The notes beneath the pieces were generated by a model. That model did no database searches and was not told the origin of the DNA. It saw nothing but the letters and a program-made list of their open reading frames with translations. The position numbers were made by a program, and so were the translations under genes. Of a stretch of 49,488 bases of DNA, positions 38,641 to 46,597 are shown piece by piece (position 1 is the first letter of the stretch; each line of letters opens with the position of its first letter). The DNA lies in NCBI GenBank assembly GCA_023258975.1, contig JAHFRD010000021.1, positions 1 to 49,488 of the forward strand. The letters run 5' to 3'. The DNA is from Hydrogenophilales bacterium (GTDB taxonomy: Bacteria > Pseudomonadota > Gammaproteobacteria > Burkholderiales > Thiobacillaceae).

Positions 38641-39872
38641 TCAAACGCCAGGCCATCCGAAGTACGTGTGGCCTGCTTGCCAGTCCGCTCCTGCCAGCGG
38701 CGCACGATCACATCCACATACTTCGGGTCCAGTTCGATGAGCCGGGCGCGGCGCCCTGACTTCTCGGCGGCGATCAGCGTCGTGCCGGAACCCCCAAAAG
38801 CATCCAGCACCACATCGCTTGGGCGGCTGGAATTGCGGATCGCCCGCTCCACCAGTTCCACCGGCTTCATGGTCGGATGGAGATCGTTCTTCGCCGGCTT
38901 CTTGATCTGCCAGACGTCGCCCTGGTCGCGGTCGCCGCACCAGTGGCGCTTGCTGCCTTCCGGCCAGCCGTACAGGATCGGCTCGAACTGGCGCTGGTAG
39001 TCGGCGTGGCCCAGCGTGAACGTGTTCTTGGCCCAAATGATGAAGGTCGACCACTTGCCACCAGCGGCGCGGAAGGCGGCTTGCAGGGTGTCGAGTTCGC
39101 TGGAGGACATCGCGATGTAGACCGCACCCCGGCAGTGCGCTAGGGCTGGCGTCAGCGCCGCCAGCAGGAAATCGTAGAAACCCTCGCCGAGGTTGTCGTT
39201 CAGGATCGCCCGATCCTTGCCGCGCTGCCGGTCCTTGGCCGTGTTGGCATAGTTGACGTTGTAAGGCGGGTCTTGCCAGACCATGTCGGCCACCGCATCG
39301 CCCAGCACCGTGGCGTAGGCATCGGCATCGGTGGCGTCACCGCACAGCACCCGGTGATCCCCACAGATCCAGAGATCGCCCGGCCGGGACACCGGGGTTT
39401 CCGGCGCCTCGGGGGCTGCGTCATCATCGGTCAGCCCCTCGCTGGTCGACTCCTCGCCCGCCATCAGATCGGCCAGTGCGTCGGCGTCGAAACCGGTGAG
39501 GGACAGATCGAAGTCTTCATCCTGTAGCGCGGCCAGTTCCACTTGGAGCATGGCCTCATCCCATCCGGCGTTCTCGGCAATGCGGTTGTCCGCGATCACC
39601 AGCGCCCGGCGCTGGGTGGGGGTGAGATGGTCGAGCACCACCACCGGCACGGTGGGCAGGCCCAGCTTCTGCGCGGCAGCCAACCGGCCATGCCCGGCAA
39701 CGATGATGCCGTCGCCCCCGGCGAGGATGGGATTGGTAAATCCAAATTCCGCGATCGATGCGGCGATCTGCGCGACCTGGGCGTCGGTGTGGGTGCGGGC
39801 GTTTCTTGCGTAGGGCAGCAGTTTGCCGGTCGGCCACTGCTCGATCTTGTCGGCGAGCCAGGAGATGCTCAT
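38625..39872 (-). CDS. ParB-domain DNA methyltransferase (DPPY, beta class)
   Basis: A 415-residue protein. The N-terminal ParB/Srx-like domain has NARTHTDAQVAQIAASIAEF and the catalytic-type IIVAGHGRLAAAQKLGL (about 57-73). The methyltransferase domain has WQDPPYNVNY (199-208) before the SAM motif DAFGGSGTTLIAAE (357-370), which is the beta-class order of amino-methyltransferases making N6-methyladenine or N4-methylcytosine. Phages use such orphan enzymes to modify their own DNA against host restriction. The start at 39872 overlaps the stop of the second methyltransferase by four bases. The target site cannot be read. Confidence 0.92.
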   Translation of the reverse strand: MSISWLADKIEQWPTGKLLPYARNARTHTDAQVAQIAASIAEFGFTNPILAGGDGIIVAGHGRLAAAQKLGLPTVPVVVLDHLTPTQRRALVIADNRIAENAGWDEAMLQVELAALQDEDFDLSLTGFDADALADLMAGEESTSEGLTDDDAAPEAPETPVSRPGDLWICGDHRVLCGDATDADAYATVLGDAVADMVWQDPPYNVNYANTAKDRQRGKDRAILNDNLGEGFYDFLLAALTPALAHCRGAVYIAMSSSELDTLQAAFRAAGGKWSTFIIWAKNTFTLGHADYQRQFEPILYGWPEGSKRHWCGDRDQGDVWQIKKPAKNDLHPTMKPVELVERAIRNSSRPSDVVLDAFGGSGTTLIAAEKSGRRARLIELDPKYVDVIVRRWQERTGKQATRTSDGLAFDQAAS

Positions 39873-41260
39873 GCCGGTGCTCCCAGCCGTTCGGCGGCGA
39901 CGGCGTCGAACGGCTGGCCGCTGGCCACAAGCGTCACCGGCACGCCGGGATGGTTCTGCTGGAATCGCTTGATGGCCACGTCGACGTACTCCGGCGCGAT
40001 CTCCACCGCCCGCACCTTACGGCCAGTCCGCTGCCCCGCGAGGAGCGAGGTGCCCGAGCCGCCAAAGGGTTCGAACACGATCCCGCCCACGTCGGTGAAG
40101 GCATCCATGATGTGCGCCGGCAGGTCGACCGGGAACACGGCCGGGTGGTCGATGTCCTGACCGATTTTGCTCTTGTGCCGCATGATGCGGATCACGCTGT
40201 CGGGGATGCGGTATTCCTGGGTGGGGGTGCCACTGTGGTGCCAGCTTTCTACCGTGCCGTCTTTTTTGCGCATGGCGGTAGAACTGCCATCCTGGCGCAG
40301 ATGCGACTCCTGCCCCGCGAACTTGCAGGGCACGATCTTGTTGGCTTTGCGGCTCTGGCGGTTGAAGTGGAAGACGAACTCGAAACTCGGGGCCAGCCGT
40401 CCCGACCAGTTGCCAGGTAATCCCGGCCCCTGGTCCCAGACATACCAGGCGAAACGCCGCCAGCCCTGGGACCGCATCCAGTCGAGCCAGCCATTCCAGT
40501 AGGGAACGACTTCATTGTCGCGGTGGATCAGGCCGAGGTTGACCAGCACCTGGCCTTCGGGAGCCATGGGCAGGCGGGCGAAGACGCCGCACATCAGGTC
40601 GTCCCAGTCGATGATGGCGTTGGTGTAGTCCCTCTGGTTGCCATAGGGCGGCGAGGTGAAGCACAGGTCGGCGGACTCGCCGGCCATCAGCGCGGCCACC
40701 ACCTCGGGATCGGCGGCGTCGCCGCAGATCAGGCGATGGGCGCCCAACTGCCAGACGTCGCCCGGACGGGAGACGGGGTTGGCCGGGACGTCGGGCACCT
40801 CATCGGCGGCATCCGTCGCATCCGGGGCCGGTTCGGTTTCCTCGTCGCCGGCAACATCGGCCAGCAGCCGTTCAATCTCGGTATCGTCGAAGCCGGTGAG
40901 TGCGAGGTCGTAGCCGGCTTCCTGCAACTCGGCCAGTTCGAGTGCCAGCAGTTCTTCGTCCCAACCGGCCTGCAGGGCGAGTTGGTTGTCGCCGATCACA
41001 TAGGCCCGCTTCTGGGTGGGCGACAGGTGGCCCAACTCGATCACCGGCACTTCGGCCAGTCCCAACTTGCGGGCGGCGGCCAGGCGGCCGTGCCCGGCGA
41101 TGAGGCCGTTGCCGCCATCCACCAGGAGGGGATTGGTCCAGCCGTATTCCACGATGCTGGCGGCGATCTTGGCCACCTGCGCCTCGGAATGCGTCCTGGG
41201 ATTGCGGACAAAGGGGATGAGCGTCTCGACCTTGCGGTACTCGACGGCGAGCGTGTTCAG
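39869..41260 (-). CDS. second ParB-domain DNA methyltransferase (TSPPYG)
   Basis: A 463-residue protein with the same design: the ParB-like part includes AQVAKIAASIVEYGWTNPLL and LIAGHGRLAAARKLGL, then a methyltransferase with CFTSPPYGNQRDY (about 200-212) and PFGGSGTSLLAG near the C terminus. TSPPY suggests N4-cytosine or N6-adenine modification. The conserved N terminus (VRNPRTHSEAQVA) extends upstream of the first ATG/GTG. The only fitting start is a CTG at 41260 with GGAG seven bases upstream; a shorter protein starting at GTG 41176 would lose part of the domain. It follows a terminator and an operator-like region, so it probably begins its own transcript. Confidence 0.85.
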   Translation of the reverse strand: MNTLAVEYRKVETLIPFVRNPRTHSEAQVAKIAASIVEYGWTNPLLVDGGNGLIAGHGRLAAARKLGLAEVPVIELGHLSPTQKRAYVIGDNQLALQAGWDEELLALELAELQEAGYDLALTGFDDTEIERLLADVAGDEETEPAPDATDAADEVPDVPANPVSRPGDVWQLGAHRLICGDAADPEVVAALMAGESADLCFTSPPYGNQRDYTNAIIDWDDLMCGVFARLPMAPEGQVLVNLGLIHRDNEVVPYWNGWLDWMRSQGWRRFAWYVWDQGPGLPGNWSGRLAPSFEFVFHFNRQSRKANKIVPCKFAGQESHLRQDGSSTAMRKKDGTVESWHHSGTPTQEYRIPDSVIRIMRHKSKIGQDIDHPAVFPVDLPAHIMDAFTDVGGIVFEPFGGSGTSLLAGQRTGRKVRAVEIAPEYVDVAIKRFQQNHPGVPVTLVASGQPFDAVAAERLGAPA

Positions 41261-41287
41261 GGCAGGACTCCGAAGTGGTGGTTTAGT

Positions 41288-41430
41288 GGTTCGCAGGTGC
41301 GAACCTGTCCACTGCGAACCAGCAGGTTCGCACCGGGATGGCGAGATCAGGAAAGGCGAAGCCCGCGACGGGCGCGGGCTTCAGGGGTATTCAATAGGGA
41401 GTGGTGCGAACCGCGAACCAGGTGCGAACC
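41288..41430. repeat. seven-fold TGCGAACC/GGTTCGCA half-site array
   Basis: GGTTCGCA at 41288-41295 and TGCGAACC at 41298-41305 form a perfect palindrome with a 2-base centre. Further copies: TGCGAACC 41313-41320, GGTTCGCA 41325-41332, TGCGAACC 41405-41412, CGCGAACC 41412-41419 (one mismatch) and TGCGAACC 41423-41430. Such clustered 8-base half-sites in an intergenic region are typical of operators or replication iterons. The binding protein is unknown. Confidence 0.75.
41359..41381 (-). terminator. hairpin within the operator region
   Basis: AAGCCCGCG (41359-41367) and CGCGGGCTT (41373-41381) form a perfect 9-base stem with a 5-base loop. No T run follows on either strand, so it may be a second terminator of a Rho-dependent type or just an mRNA structure. 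It resembles the hairpin at 14042-14066. Confidence 0.4.
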
Positions 41431-41538
41431 CCGTTTCATGGCCTGGCACTATCGAAGCGCCGCGCTTCTCCCTCCCGCATGGGAAGGTCGCCAGGAAGGA
41501 CCCGTTGAATTTCTGCCGACCGTTCGACACCGAAAAAG

Positions 41539-41558
41539 AGACCGCCCGGAGGCGGTCT
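41539..41558 (-). terminator. rho-independent terminator of the replication operon
   Basis: AGACCGCC (41539-41546) and GGCGGTCT (41551-41558) form a perfect 8-base stem with a 4-base loop. On the minus strand it is followed by CTCTTTTTC, a proper U-rich tail (A run at 41533-41537 on the plus strand). It lies about 150 bases past the DUF6362-like stop and would end the replication transcript. Confidence 0.85.
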
Positions 41559-41710
41559 GCAAAACCTTCCATTGCGGAAGGTCAGGGAGGTCGGTCAACT
41601 GGTCGACGATGACGAAATCCTACGGCAAATCCGCCCGGGATGTTGCACGGCGGAAAAGCGCTCATCCGCTCCCGTAGTCGCTCTATTGCTCGCATTTGCG
41701 CTAATCCACG

Positions 41711-42109
41711 TCAAATTGCTATGGCATGACCGATGGTGCGGTTCAGCCGATCTGCAACCACCTGCAGCGCCCGCTGCCAGCGCCGCCAAGCCGTCGTGCG
41801 CTCGCAGCCGAAACGCCGGCAGATGTCCTTCCACTCGTATTGCTTGGCCCGCATCCAGACGAGGTGCCGCTGTTCTTCCTCCAGCCATTGCACCCAGCGC
41901 ATGGCCTCCATCATCCGGGCGATGGCCTCGGGCGTGGGCGGCAAGGGCCGGTATTCATATTCATCGGCGGACATGGCTTCCCACTCCTGGCGGGCGAAGG
42001 CAGGCCAGACGTTGAAGTAGCCCTGCACCCTGACCTGGGGCAGCCGCCGACCCGTCTCGGCCGCCTCCGAGAAACGCGCCGCCACGTCATCCACGGTCCA
42101 ATCAGCCAT
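41711..42109 (-). CDS. DUF6362-like helix-turn-helix protein
   Basis: A 132-residue protein. MADWTVDDVAARFSEAAETG opens it, EAMRWVQWLEEEQRHLVWMR follows, then a C-terminal helix-turn-helix (YEWKDICRRFGCERTTAWRR, then WQRALQVVADRLN). This is the layout of DUF6362 phage proteins, with a sigma-region-4-like DNA-binding end. It may be a late-gene activator, since it closes the early operon (inference). It overlaps the upstream gene by eight bases. Confidence 0.75.
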   Translation of the reverse strand: MADWTVDDVAARFSEAAETGRRLPQVRVQGYFNVWPAFARQEWEAMSADEYEYRPLPPTPEAIARMMEAMRWVQWLEEEQRHLVWMRAKQYEWKDICRRFGCERTTAWRRWQRALQVVADRLNRTIGHAIAI

Positions 42110-42305
42110 GACGTTGCCCTCCGTAGAGCCGTTCGCCGATGCGGCGGATGAACTCGCGCTCGACGAAGTCCAGGCGGTCGTCGGTTTCCGCGACCACCAG
42201 GATGTGCTGGCCGCGCCAGCCGTCCCGCTTTACGGCTTCCAGGTCGGTGGACTCGGGCAGGTGTCGGGCCAGGGGGCTCCGATAGGGGTGTGCGGGGATT
42301 TTCAT
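42102..42305 (-). CDS. small hypothetical phage protein
   Basis: A 67-residue protein starting MKIPAHPYRSPLARHLPEST, with GWRGQHILVVAETDDRLDFV and EREFIRRIGERLYGGQRHG. It links the resolvase and DUF6362-like genes, overlapping both (four and eight bases). It has no recognised family. Confidence 0.6.
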   Translation of the reverse strand: MKIPAHPYRSPLARHLPESTDLEAVKRDGWRGQHILVVAETDDRLDFVEREFIRRIGERLYGGQRHG

Positions 42306-42772
42306 GCGCTCTCCCCTTGCGTCTCGATGGCCCAGTGCAGCAACGCCAGGGCATCCGCCTCGTTGTCGTCAGTCGGGGTGTGGCCGCGCGCACGGACGGC
42401 TGCGATCACTTCGTCCTTGCCGGCGTTGCCACGGCCGGTCGCGTGCTTCTTGATCGTGCCCACCGGCACGCCCTGGTAGGGGATGGCGTGGTGCTCGCAC
42501 CAGGACGTCAGCGTGGCCATGAAGCCGCCGTAGGCATGGGCGGCGTCCACCCCGACGTGGCGGCGCACTTCCTCGAAGTACACGGCGTCGAGGCCGTCGG
42601 CGCACTGCTTGACCTCGGTGAGCCAGCGCTTGAACCGCAGGTAGCGCATGCCGCCGCCTTCGAAGCGTTGCGGTTTGAAGTGCTCGGTGCCGCTGGTGAT
42701 GATGCTGTCGCGGCTGGACAGCGCCCAGCCGGTGTTCGTGCCCAGGTCCAGGGCCAGAATCGTTGTGTTCAT
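42302..42772 (-). CDS. RuvC-like Holliday junction resolvase
   Basis: A 156-residue protein of the RNase H-fold RuvC group. The first acidic residue is in ILALDLGTNTGWAL, the second in VYFEEVRRH, and the last pair in PTDDNEADALALLHW. VPVGTIKKHATGRGNAGKDE precedes the last motif. It would cut four-way junctions made during replication and recombination before packaging. The ATG at 42772 has GGAG seven bases upstream; the ATG four codons earlier lacks one. Confidence 0.88.
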   Translation of the reverse strand: MNTTILALDLGTNTGWALSSRDSIITSGTEHFKPQRFEGGGMRYLRFKRWLTEVKQCADGLDAVYFEEVRRHVGVDAAHAYGGFMATLTSWCEHHAIPYQGVPVGTIKKHATGRGNAGKDEVIAAVRARGHTPTDDNEADALALLHWAIETQGESA

Positions 42773-42791
42773 ATCTCGCTCCATTTCGAGC

Positions 42792-42878
42792 GGTGACCGA
42801 TGGTGACTGACCTGACTGTTAACCTTTCACACCCGCACGTGTAGGCGTCAATCAGCAGACGAGTCACCATCGGTCACC
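42792..42878. repeat. perfect 17-base inverted repeat with doubled GGTGAC sites
   Basis: Arms at 42792-42808 (GGTGACCGATGGTGACT) and 42862-42878 (its exact reverse complement) are separated by 53 bases. Each arm holds two GGTGAC units ten bases apart, so the gap carries four copies in mirrored order. It sits between the primase-helicase stop (42887) and the resolvase start (42772). It may be a replication origin, operator or long hairpin. Confidence 0.7.
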
Positions 42879-42886
42879 AGAGGTTA

Positions 42887-45175
42887 TTAATCGGGGTCGG
42901 TGTAGTGCTGGTTGCACGCTTTGGGCTTCAACATCAGGCCCCTGAACGCCTTCGCGCCACCATGCATCCGGGTCTTTTCGAAGCCGCGGGCGATGAGCAA
43001 TTCAGCGAATCGCTTGATGGAGCCGACGAATTCGCCTGTCTGTTCCGCCCACTCGCGCCAGTCGCCGAACAGGTCCGCGGTCAGCGTTCTGGCCTCCGGG
43101 TACAGACTGCAGCGTTCGTCCAGCCACTGGCCCAGGGCATCCTCGGCCTCGAAATACTCCTCGGTGGCGGACACCACACTGGCTGGCCGCTTGAGCCCCT
43201 GCCGTTGCCAACGCAGACAGCCTTCCACCGCCCAGGCCAGGATGCCGTCGCGTTCCTTCAGTAGTTTCTCGGTGAGCCGGCCGTCGCGCTTCTCGGGCGG
43301 GATGGTCACCGTGAACGGGATGAGGTGCAGCCGGCGCTTCATGGCCTCATCCACGTTGCGAATGGACGGCTTGTGGTTGCCGGCGATCACCACCTTGTAA
43401 TGCGGCGGGTATGTGAAGAAGTCCTGACGCATGAAACGGGCAGTAACGGGGTCGCCGCCGGTGATGGCCTTGATCTTCGATTCGTTCCAGCGTCGGCCCT
43501 GCTCGGTTTCCGTCGCCGCCACGAAACGCGCTCCGCGCAAGCCGGCCAAATCGGTGGGGTGCCGATCCGTGCGGGTTTCCATGAAGGTGTCCATGGGCGC
43601 GTTGGCCGCGTAGTCCCCCAGGATCGTGAAGAGGGTGTTCACGAAGACGCTCTTGCCGTTGGCGCCCGTGCCATAGAGGAAAAACAGGGCGTGCTCCTGG
43701 GTGCTGCCGGTCAGCCAGTAACCGACGGCGAGCTGCAGGTAGGCAGCCAGGTCGGCATCCTGGCCGGTCACATCGCCGAGGAATGTCCGCCAGGTCGGGC
43801 AATCTCCCTTCGGTGTGGCCGTGGTGATCTTGGTCATCCGGTCCCGGCGATCGTGGGGCCGCATCCGACCCGTGCGCAGATCCACCACCCCGCCCGGGGT
43901 GTTGAGCAGCCAGATGTCCGCATCCCACTCATCGGTGGTGGCAGCATGCTTGCGGTCGGTGCGCGCCAGGCGTTCCACGCCACCCACGGTGCTGGCGCCG
44001 GCCAGCTTGGCCGCGACCTTGGGGTTCGTCGCCCGGACCGAGGCATGCCGACACACCTGGCGAATGAGATGGGTAGCTTCCAGCGTTTCCTCAGCCCGCC
44101 AGCGCTGTCCGTCCCACATCAGCCACTTGCCCCATGCAGCGATGTAGCGCCAGTCGCGCTGATAGCGGCGGGTAAAAGACAGCGCCAGGGCGTCCTCGGT
44201 GCCCCACACTGTCTGCTCGTCTTCGGGGTCGGGATCCGATCCTGTGGGTTCGACCTCCGCCAAAGACTGGACGGTCATACTGGGGGCGGTAGCCAGGAAG
44301 GCCGCTACCCCGAAGCCCTCGGCAATAGCATCCGCCGCGTCCCATCCCTCCGGCTTGTCCTCCGGGGGAAAGAGGATGCGACAGGACGTCGCGCCCGCCG
44401 CTAGGATGGCTTGGGACGCCGCCTCGGCGTAGGCCCAGCCGGGCTTGTCCTTGTCCGGCCAGATCAGCGCCGCCTTGCCGGCCAGCGGCGACCAGTCGGT
44501 CTTGTCTACCGGCGCGTTGGCGCCGTGCATGGCGGTGGTGGCGCAGTGGCCGGCGCCGATCAGCGCCTGCGCACACTTCTCACCCTCGACCAACACCACG
44601 GTGTCGGCGGCAACCATGCCCGGCTGGTTGTAGAGCGGGCGGGGTTCCGGCGGCACCAGCTTGCGCCGCTTGGCGTCCCAGGGCCGGAACTCCTTGCGCC
44701 GACCGGGCGGGTCATAGCGGTAGACGCAGGCAATGAGATTGCCCAGGCTGTCGAGGTAGTCCCACTTGGCGGTGGCGGGGCCGAGGTCATCCTCCGGCAT
44801 CTGCTTGCGTGGCTTGCGCATCGGTTGGCTCTGCGTGCGGCCGAGCAGATCACGTGCGATGGTCAGCACCCGAGGGAAATCGGCGCGGGCGTCGAAGCCG
44901 TGGTGGAGCGCGACGAGGTCGAATTCGTCGCCGCCGTCGCCGTTGGCGCGGTCGGTCCAGAGCCCGGCCTTCTCGCCAATGAGCACCACCTCCAGGCTGT
45001 CGCCCGGACTGCCCAGGATGTCGCCGATGTGGAACTTGCCGCGCCGCTTCCTACCGGCGGGGAACAGAGTGAAGAGCGCCGATTCCAGGCTGGCGAGCAG
45101 CGCGGCACGAATCTCCTCGCGCTCTGCATCGAGATGGCGCTCGACTGGTTCGGGGATTTCGTTGAAATCGATCAC
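42887..45175 (-). CDS. Toprim-D5 primase-helicase (P4 alpha-like)
   Basis: A 762-residue protein. The N-terminal primase part includes GLWTDRANGDGGDEFDLVAL. The Toprim domain has TVVLVEGEKC (about 192-201) and ALIWPDKDKPG (about 236-246). The superfamily III helicase has Walker A YGTGANGKS (about 501-509), Walker B FVAATETEQGRRW and motif C YKVVIAGNHKPSI. It would prime and unwind DNA at a phage origin. The start is GTG 45175, overlapping the AlpA-like stop (GTGA), with AGGGAG upstream; the earlier in-frame start at 45472 overlaps two genes and is rejected. Confidence 0.92.
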   Translation of the reverse strand: MIDFNEIPEPVERHLDAEREEIRAALLASLESALFTLFPAGRKRRGKFHIGDILGSPGDSLEVVLIGEKAGLWTDRANGDGGDEFDLVALHHGFDARADFPRVLTIARDLLGRTQSQPMRKPRKQMPEDDLGPATAKWDYLDSLGNLIACVYRYDPPGRRKEFRPWDAKRRKLVPPEPRPLYNQPGMVAADTVVLVEGEKCAQALIGAGHCATTAMHGANAPVDKTDWSPLAGKAALIWPDKDKPGWAYAEAASQAILAAGATSCRILFPPEDKPEGWDAADAIAEGFGVAAFLATAPSMTVQSLAEVEPTGSDPDPEDEQTVWGTEDALALSFTRRYQRDWRYIAAWGKWLMWDGQRWRAEETLEATHLIRQVCRHASVRATNPKVAAKLAGASTVGGVERLARTDRKHAATTDEWDADIWLLNTPGGVVDLRTGRMRPHDRRDRMTKITTATPKGDCPTWRTFLGDVTGQDADLAAYLQLAVGYWLTGSTQEHALFFLYGTGANGKSVFVNTLFTILGDYAANAPMDTFMETRTDRHPTDLAGLRGARFVAATETEQGRRWNESKIKAITGGDPVTARFMRQDFFTYPPHYKVVIAGNHKPSIRNVDEAMKRRLHLIPFTVTIPPEKRDGRLTEKLLKERDGILAWAVEGCLRWQRQGLKRPASVVSATEEYFEAEDALGQWLDERCSLYPEARTLTADLFGDWREWAEQTGEFVGSIKRFAELLIARGFEKTRMHGGAKAFRGLMLKPKACNQHYTDPD

Positions 45176-45423
45176 TCGCCATCTCCCTGCTCGCTTCCTG
45201 GTCCACCATGCCGCGTGGCGTTCTGCCGATGCCACGCCGCCAGTTCGGAGAGACGGAAACGCACCAGACGCGAGATCTGATAGTGCGGAATCCGTTTGTC
45301 CGAACGCATCTTCGGATTGGCGAACCAGTAGTAGGGAAGTCGCAGGGCGTAGCTCGCCTGGCGGGCGTCGATCATGGGTTCTTCGGCGTTTTCCATCGCC
45401 GGTGATGCCTGTTTTTCGTTCAT
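45172..45423 (-). CDS. AlpA/excisionase-like small helix-turn-helix protein
   Basis: An 83-residue protein: MIDARQASYALRLPYYWFAN (winged HTH start), then PKMRSDKRIPHYQISRLVRF and RLSELAAWHRQNAT. The 'IPHYQISRLVRF...ELAAW' pattern is the AlpA/MerR-like HTH-17 family, which in phages acts as excisionase or transcription factor. Four-base overlaps on both sides show co-translation with the nuclease and primase genes. Confidence 0.8.
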   Translation of the reverse strand: MNEKQASPAMENAEEPMIDARQASYALRLPYYWFANPKMRSDKRIPHYQISRLVRFRLSELAAWHRQNATRHGGPGSEQGDGE

Positions 45424-46154
45424 GGTTGTCTCCAACAACGGTCCGACCAGGCGCACATTCGGCATTCGACATGGGCCGGATCGGTGGTCATACGGGGGAG
45501 TTGGTCGGCGGCCTCGGTCGCGGTGATCACCTTTACCGCCCGATCCGACATGCGTTGCGCCAGCGCGGCATCGAAGGGCACCCACTCGGCGTAGATATCC
45601 ATCGTGTCGGCGTTCACGGCCGTGAATAGCGCCGGGTGCTCGTGCAGGTCCAGATAGGCCTGGTAGAGCGCAACCTGGGCGGCGTAGACGGGTTTGGCGA
45701 CGGCCAACTGGCGCTTCTCCAACTCCCGCCAGGATTTGCCCCCCAGGCACTTCATTTCCCAAAGACATGGATACGCATAACCCTCGGGGCCGCCGACGAT
45801 GACGCCGTCGACGTGTCCCTGGAGCCGGCCATCGAGCACGCTGAAGCCGAACTGCTGCCCATCCTTGCCGTGGGTGCGCAGTTCGAAGCCGGCGAGATGC
45901 AGCCAGTCCACCATCAGCGCCTCGGTGGTGTGGCCACGCTCGAAGATGCGCAGGATGCGGCCAGAGAAGTCCTTGCCCGGATCCACTGGTGCGGCGGCGT
46001 ACTCGAACTGCAGGGCGCGCTCGCAGGCCACCCCGAGGCGCGAGGCGCCGAGGTAGGCGCGGCGTTCCTGCTGCCGGGCCTTGGCCTGCATGCCGGCGTC
46101 CACCAGGGCGGTGATCTGCCCGGAGGCAGAGGAAGACGAATTGAAGTCGAGCAT
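45420..46154 (-). CDS. Cas4-like PD-(D/E)XK exonuclease
   Basis: A 244-residue protein. GHVDGVIVGGPEGYAYPCLW and EMKC give the D...E-x-K catalytic site, and the Cys in RLGVACERALQFEY together with CRMCAWSDRC near the C terminus form a four-cysteine iron-sulfur site as in Cas4 and AddB. It probably resects DNA ends for recombination with the Sak4-type ATPase. The ATG at 46154 overlaps the upstream stop (ATGA). CRISPR adaptation is unlikely, as no Cas1 or array is present. Confidence 0.85.
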   Translation of the reverse strand: MLDFNSSSSASGQITALVDAGMQAKARQQERRAYLGASRLGVACERALQFEYAAAPVDPGKDFSGRILRIFERGHTTEALMVDWLHLAGFELRTHGKDGQQFGFSVLDGRLQGHVDGVIVGGPEGYAYPCLWEMKCLGGKSWRELEKRQLAVAKPVYAAQVALYQAYLDLHEHPALFTAVNADTMDIYAEWVPFDAALAQRMSDRAVKVITATEAADQLPRMTTDPAHVECRMCAWSDRCWRQP

Positions 46155-46597
46155 CACTTCGTCTCCCACGGCAGGTCATCAACCAGTTCCGCGAACGGAC
46201 TGGCCCCCTGGCCACTGGCATTGACGCGGGCCTGGGCCTGGTTGATCACCTCCTGGTAGGTGGTGACGATGGCGTTGATGACCTGGAGCGCCTCGGCTTC
46301 CGAGTACGCGCCCAGGGGTTTGTCGAAGCCGATTTCGCCGGCCGCTTCCCCGAAGGGACGCAGGCAGGCCTTCATGGCGGCCGTTTCCATTGCGGTCGGG
46401 TCAACCATGAATGCCTCCTCCCGCCCGGGCTCCTTGTCTTTCCAGGACCCATAGAGCGCATGGAAGGCGGCCTGACAGCGGCGTGAGCAGAACACCCAGT
46501 CGAGCGGAACGGACCGGGGATCGCCGGGCTTGAACCGGCTGTCGAGGTGGCCGAAGCCCCGTGCGGTGCGATTGCATACCCAGCATTTGCCGCTCAT
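46154..46597 (-). CDS. DUF6511-like phage protein with zinc-binding N terminus
   Basis: A 147-residue protein. MSGKCWVCNRTARGFGHLDS and LDWVFCSRRCQAAFHALYGS carry two CxxC-type pairs that suggest a zinc site. The C-terminal part (CLRPFGEAAGEIGFDKPLGA, then YSEAEALQVINAIVTTYQEV) is a conserved helical block. The combination matches DUF6511 phage proteins of early regions. The ATG at 46597 overlaps the upstream stop (ATGA) and has GGGGAGG nine bases upstream. Confidence 0.75.
   Translation of the reverse strand: MSGKCWVCNRTARGFGHLDSRFKPGDPRSVPLDWVFCSRRCQAAFHALYGSWKDKEPGREEAFMVDPTAMETAAMKACLRPFGEAAGEIGFDKPLGAYSEAEALQVINAIVTTYQEVINQAQARVNASGQGASPFAELVDDLPWETK

Larger units (their letters stand above)
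41261..41710. promoter_or_regulatory. 450-base intergenic region with operator-like repeats
   Basis: No gene is visible between the second methyltransferase and the DUF6362-like gene. The region holds, in minus-strand order, a strong terminator (41539-41558), a short palindrome (GAAGCG/CGCTTC, 41454-41468), the TGCGAACC array (41288-41430) with a hairpin inside it (41359-41381), and then the CTG start. It probably ends one transcript and starts another, with the array controlling the methyltransferases (inference). Confidence 0.5.

Noticed and set aside
42302-42784. Resolvase start four codons earlier at 42784
   Set aside because: That ATG lacks a Shine-Dalgarno, while 42772 has GGAG at good spacing.
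45420-46154. Cas4-like gene as a sign of a CRISPR system
   Set aside because: No Cas1, Cas2 or repeat-spacer array is present; the neighbours are phage recombination genes.
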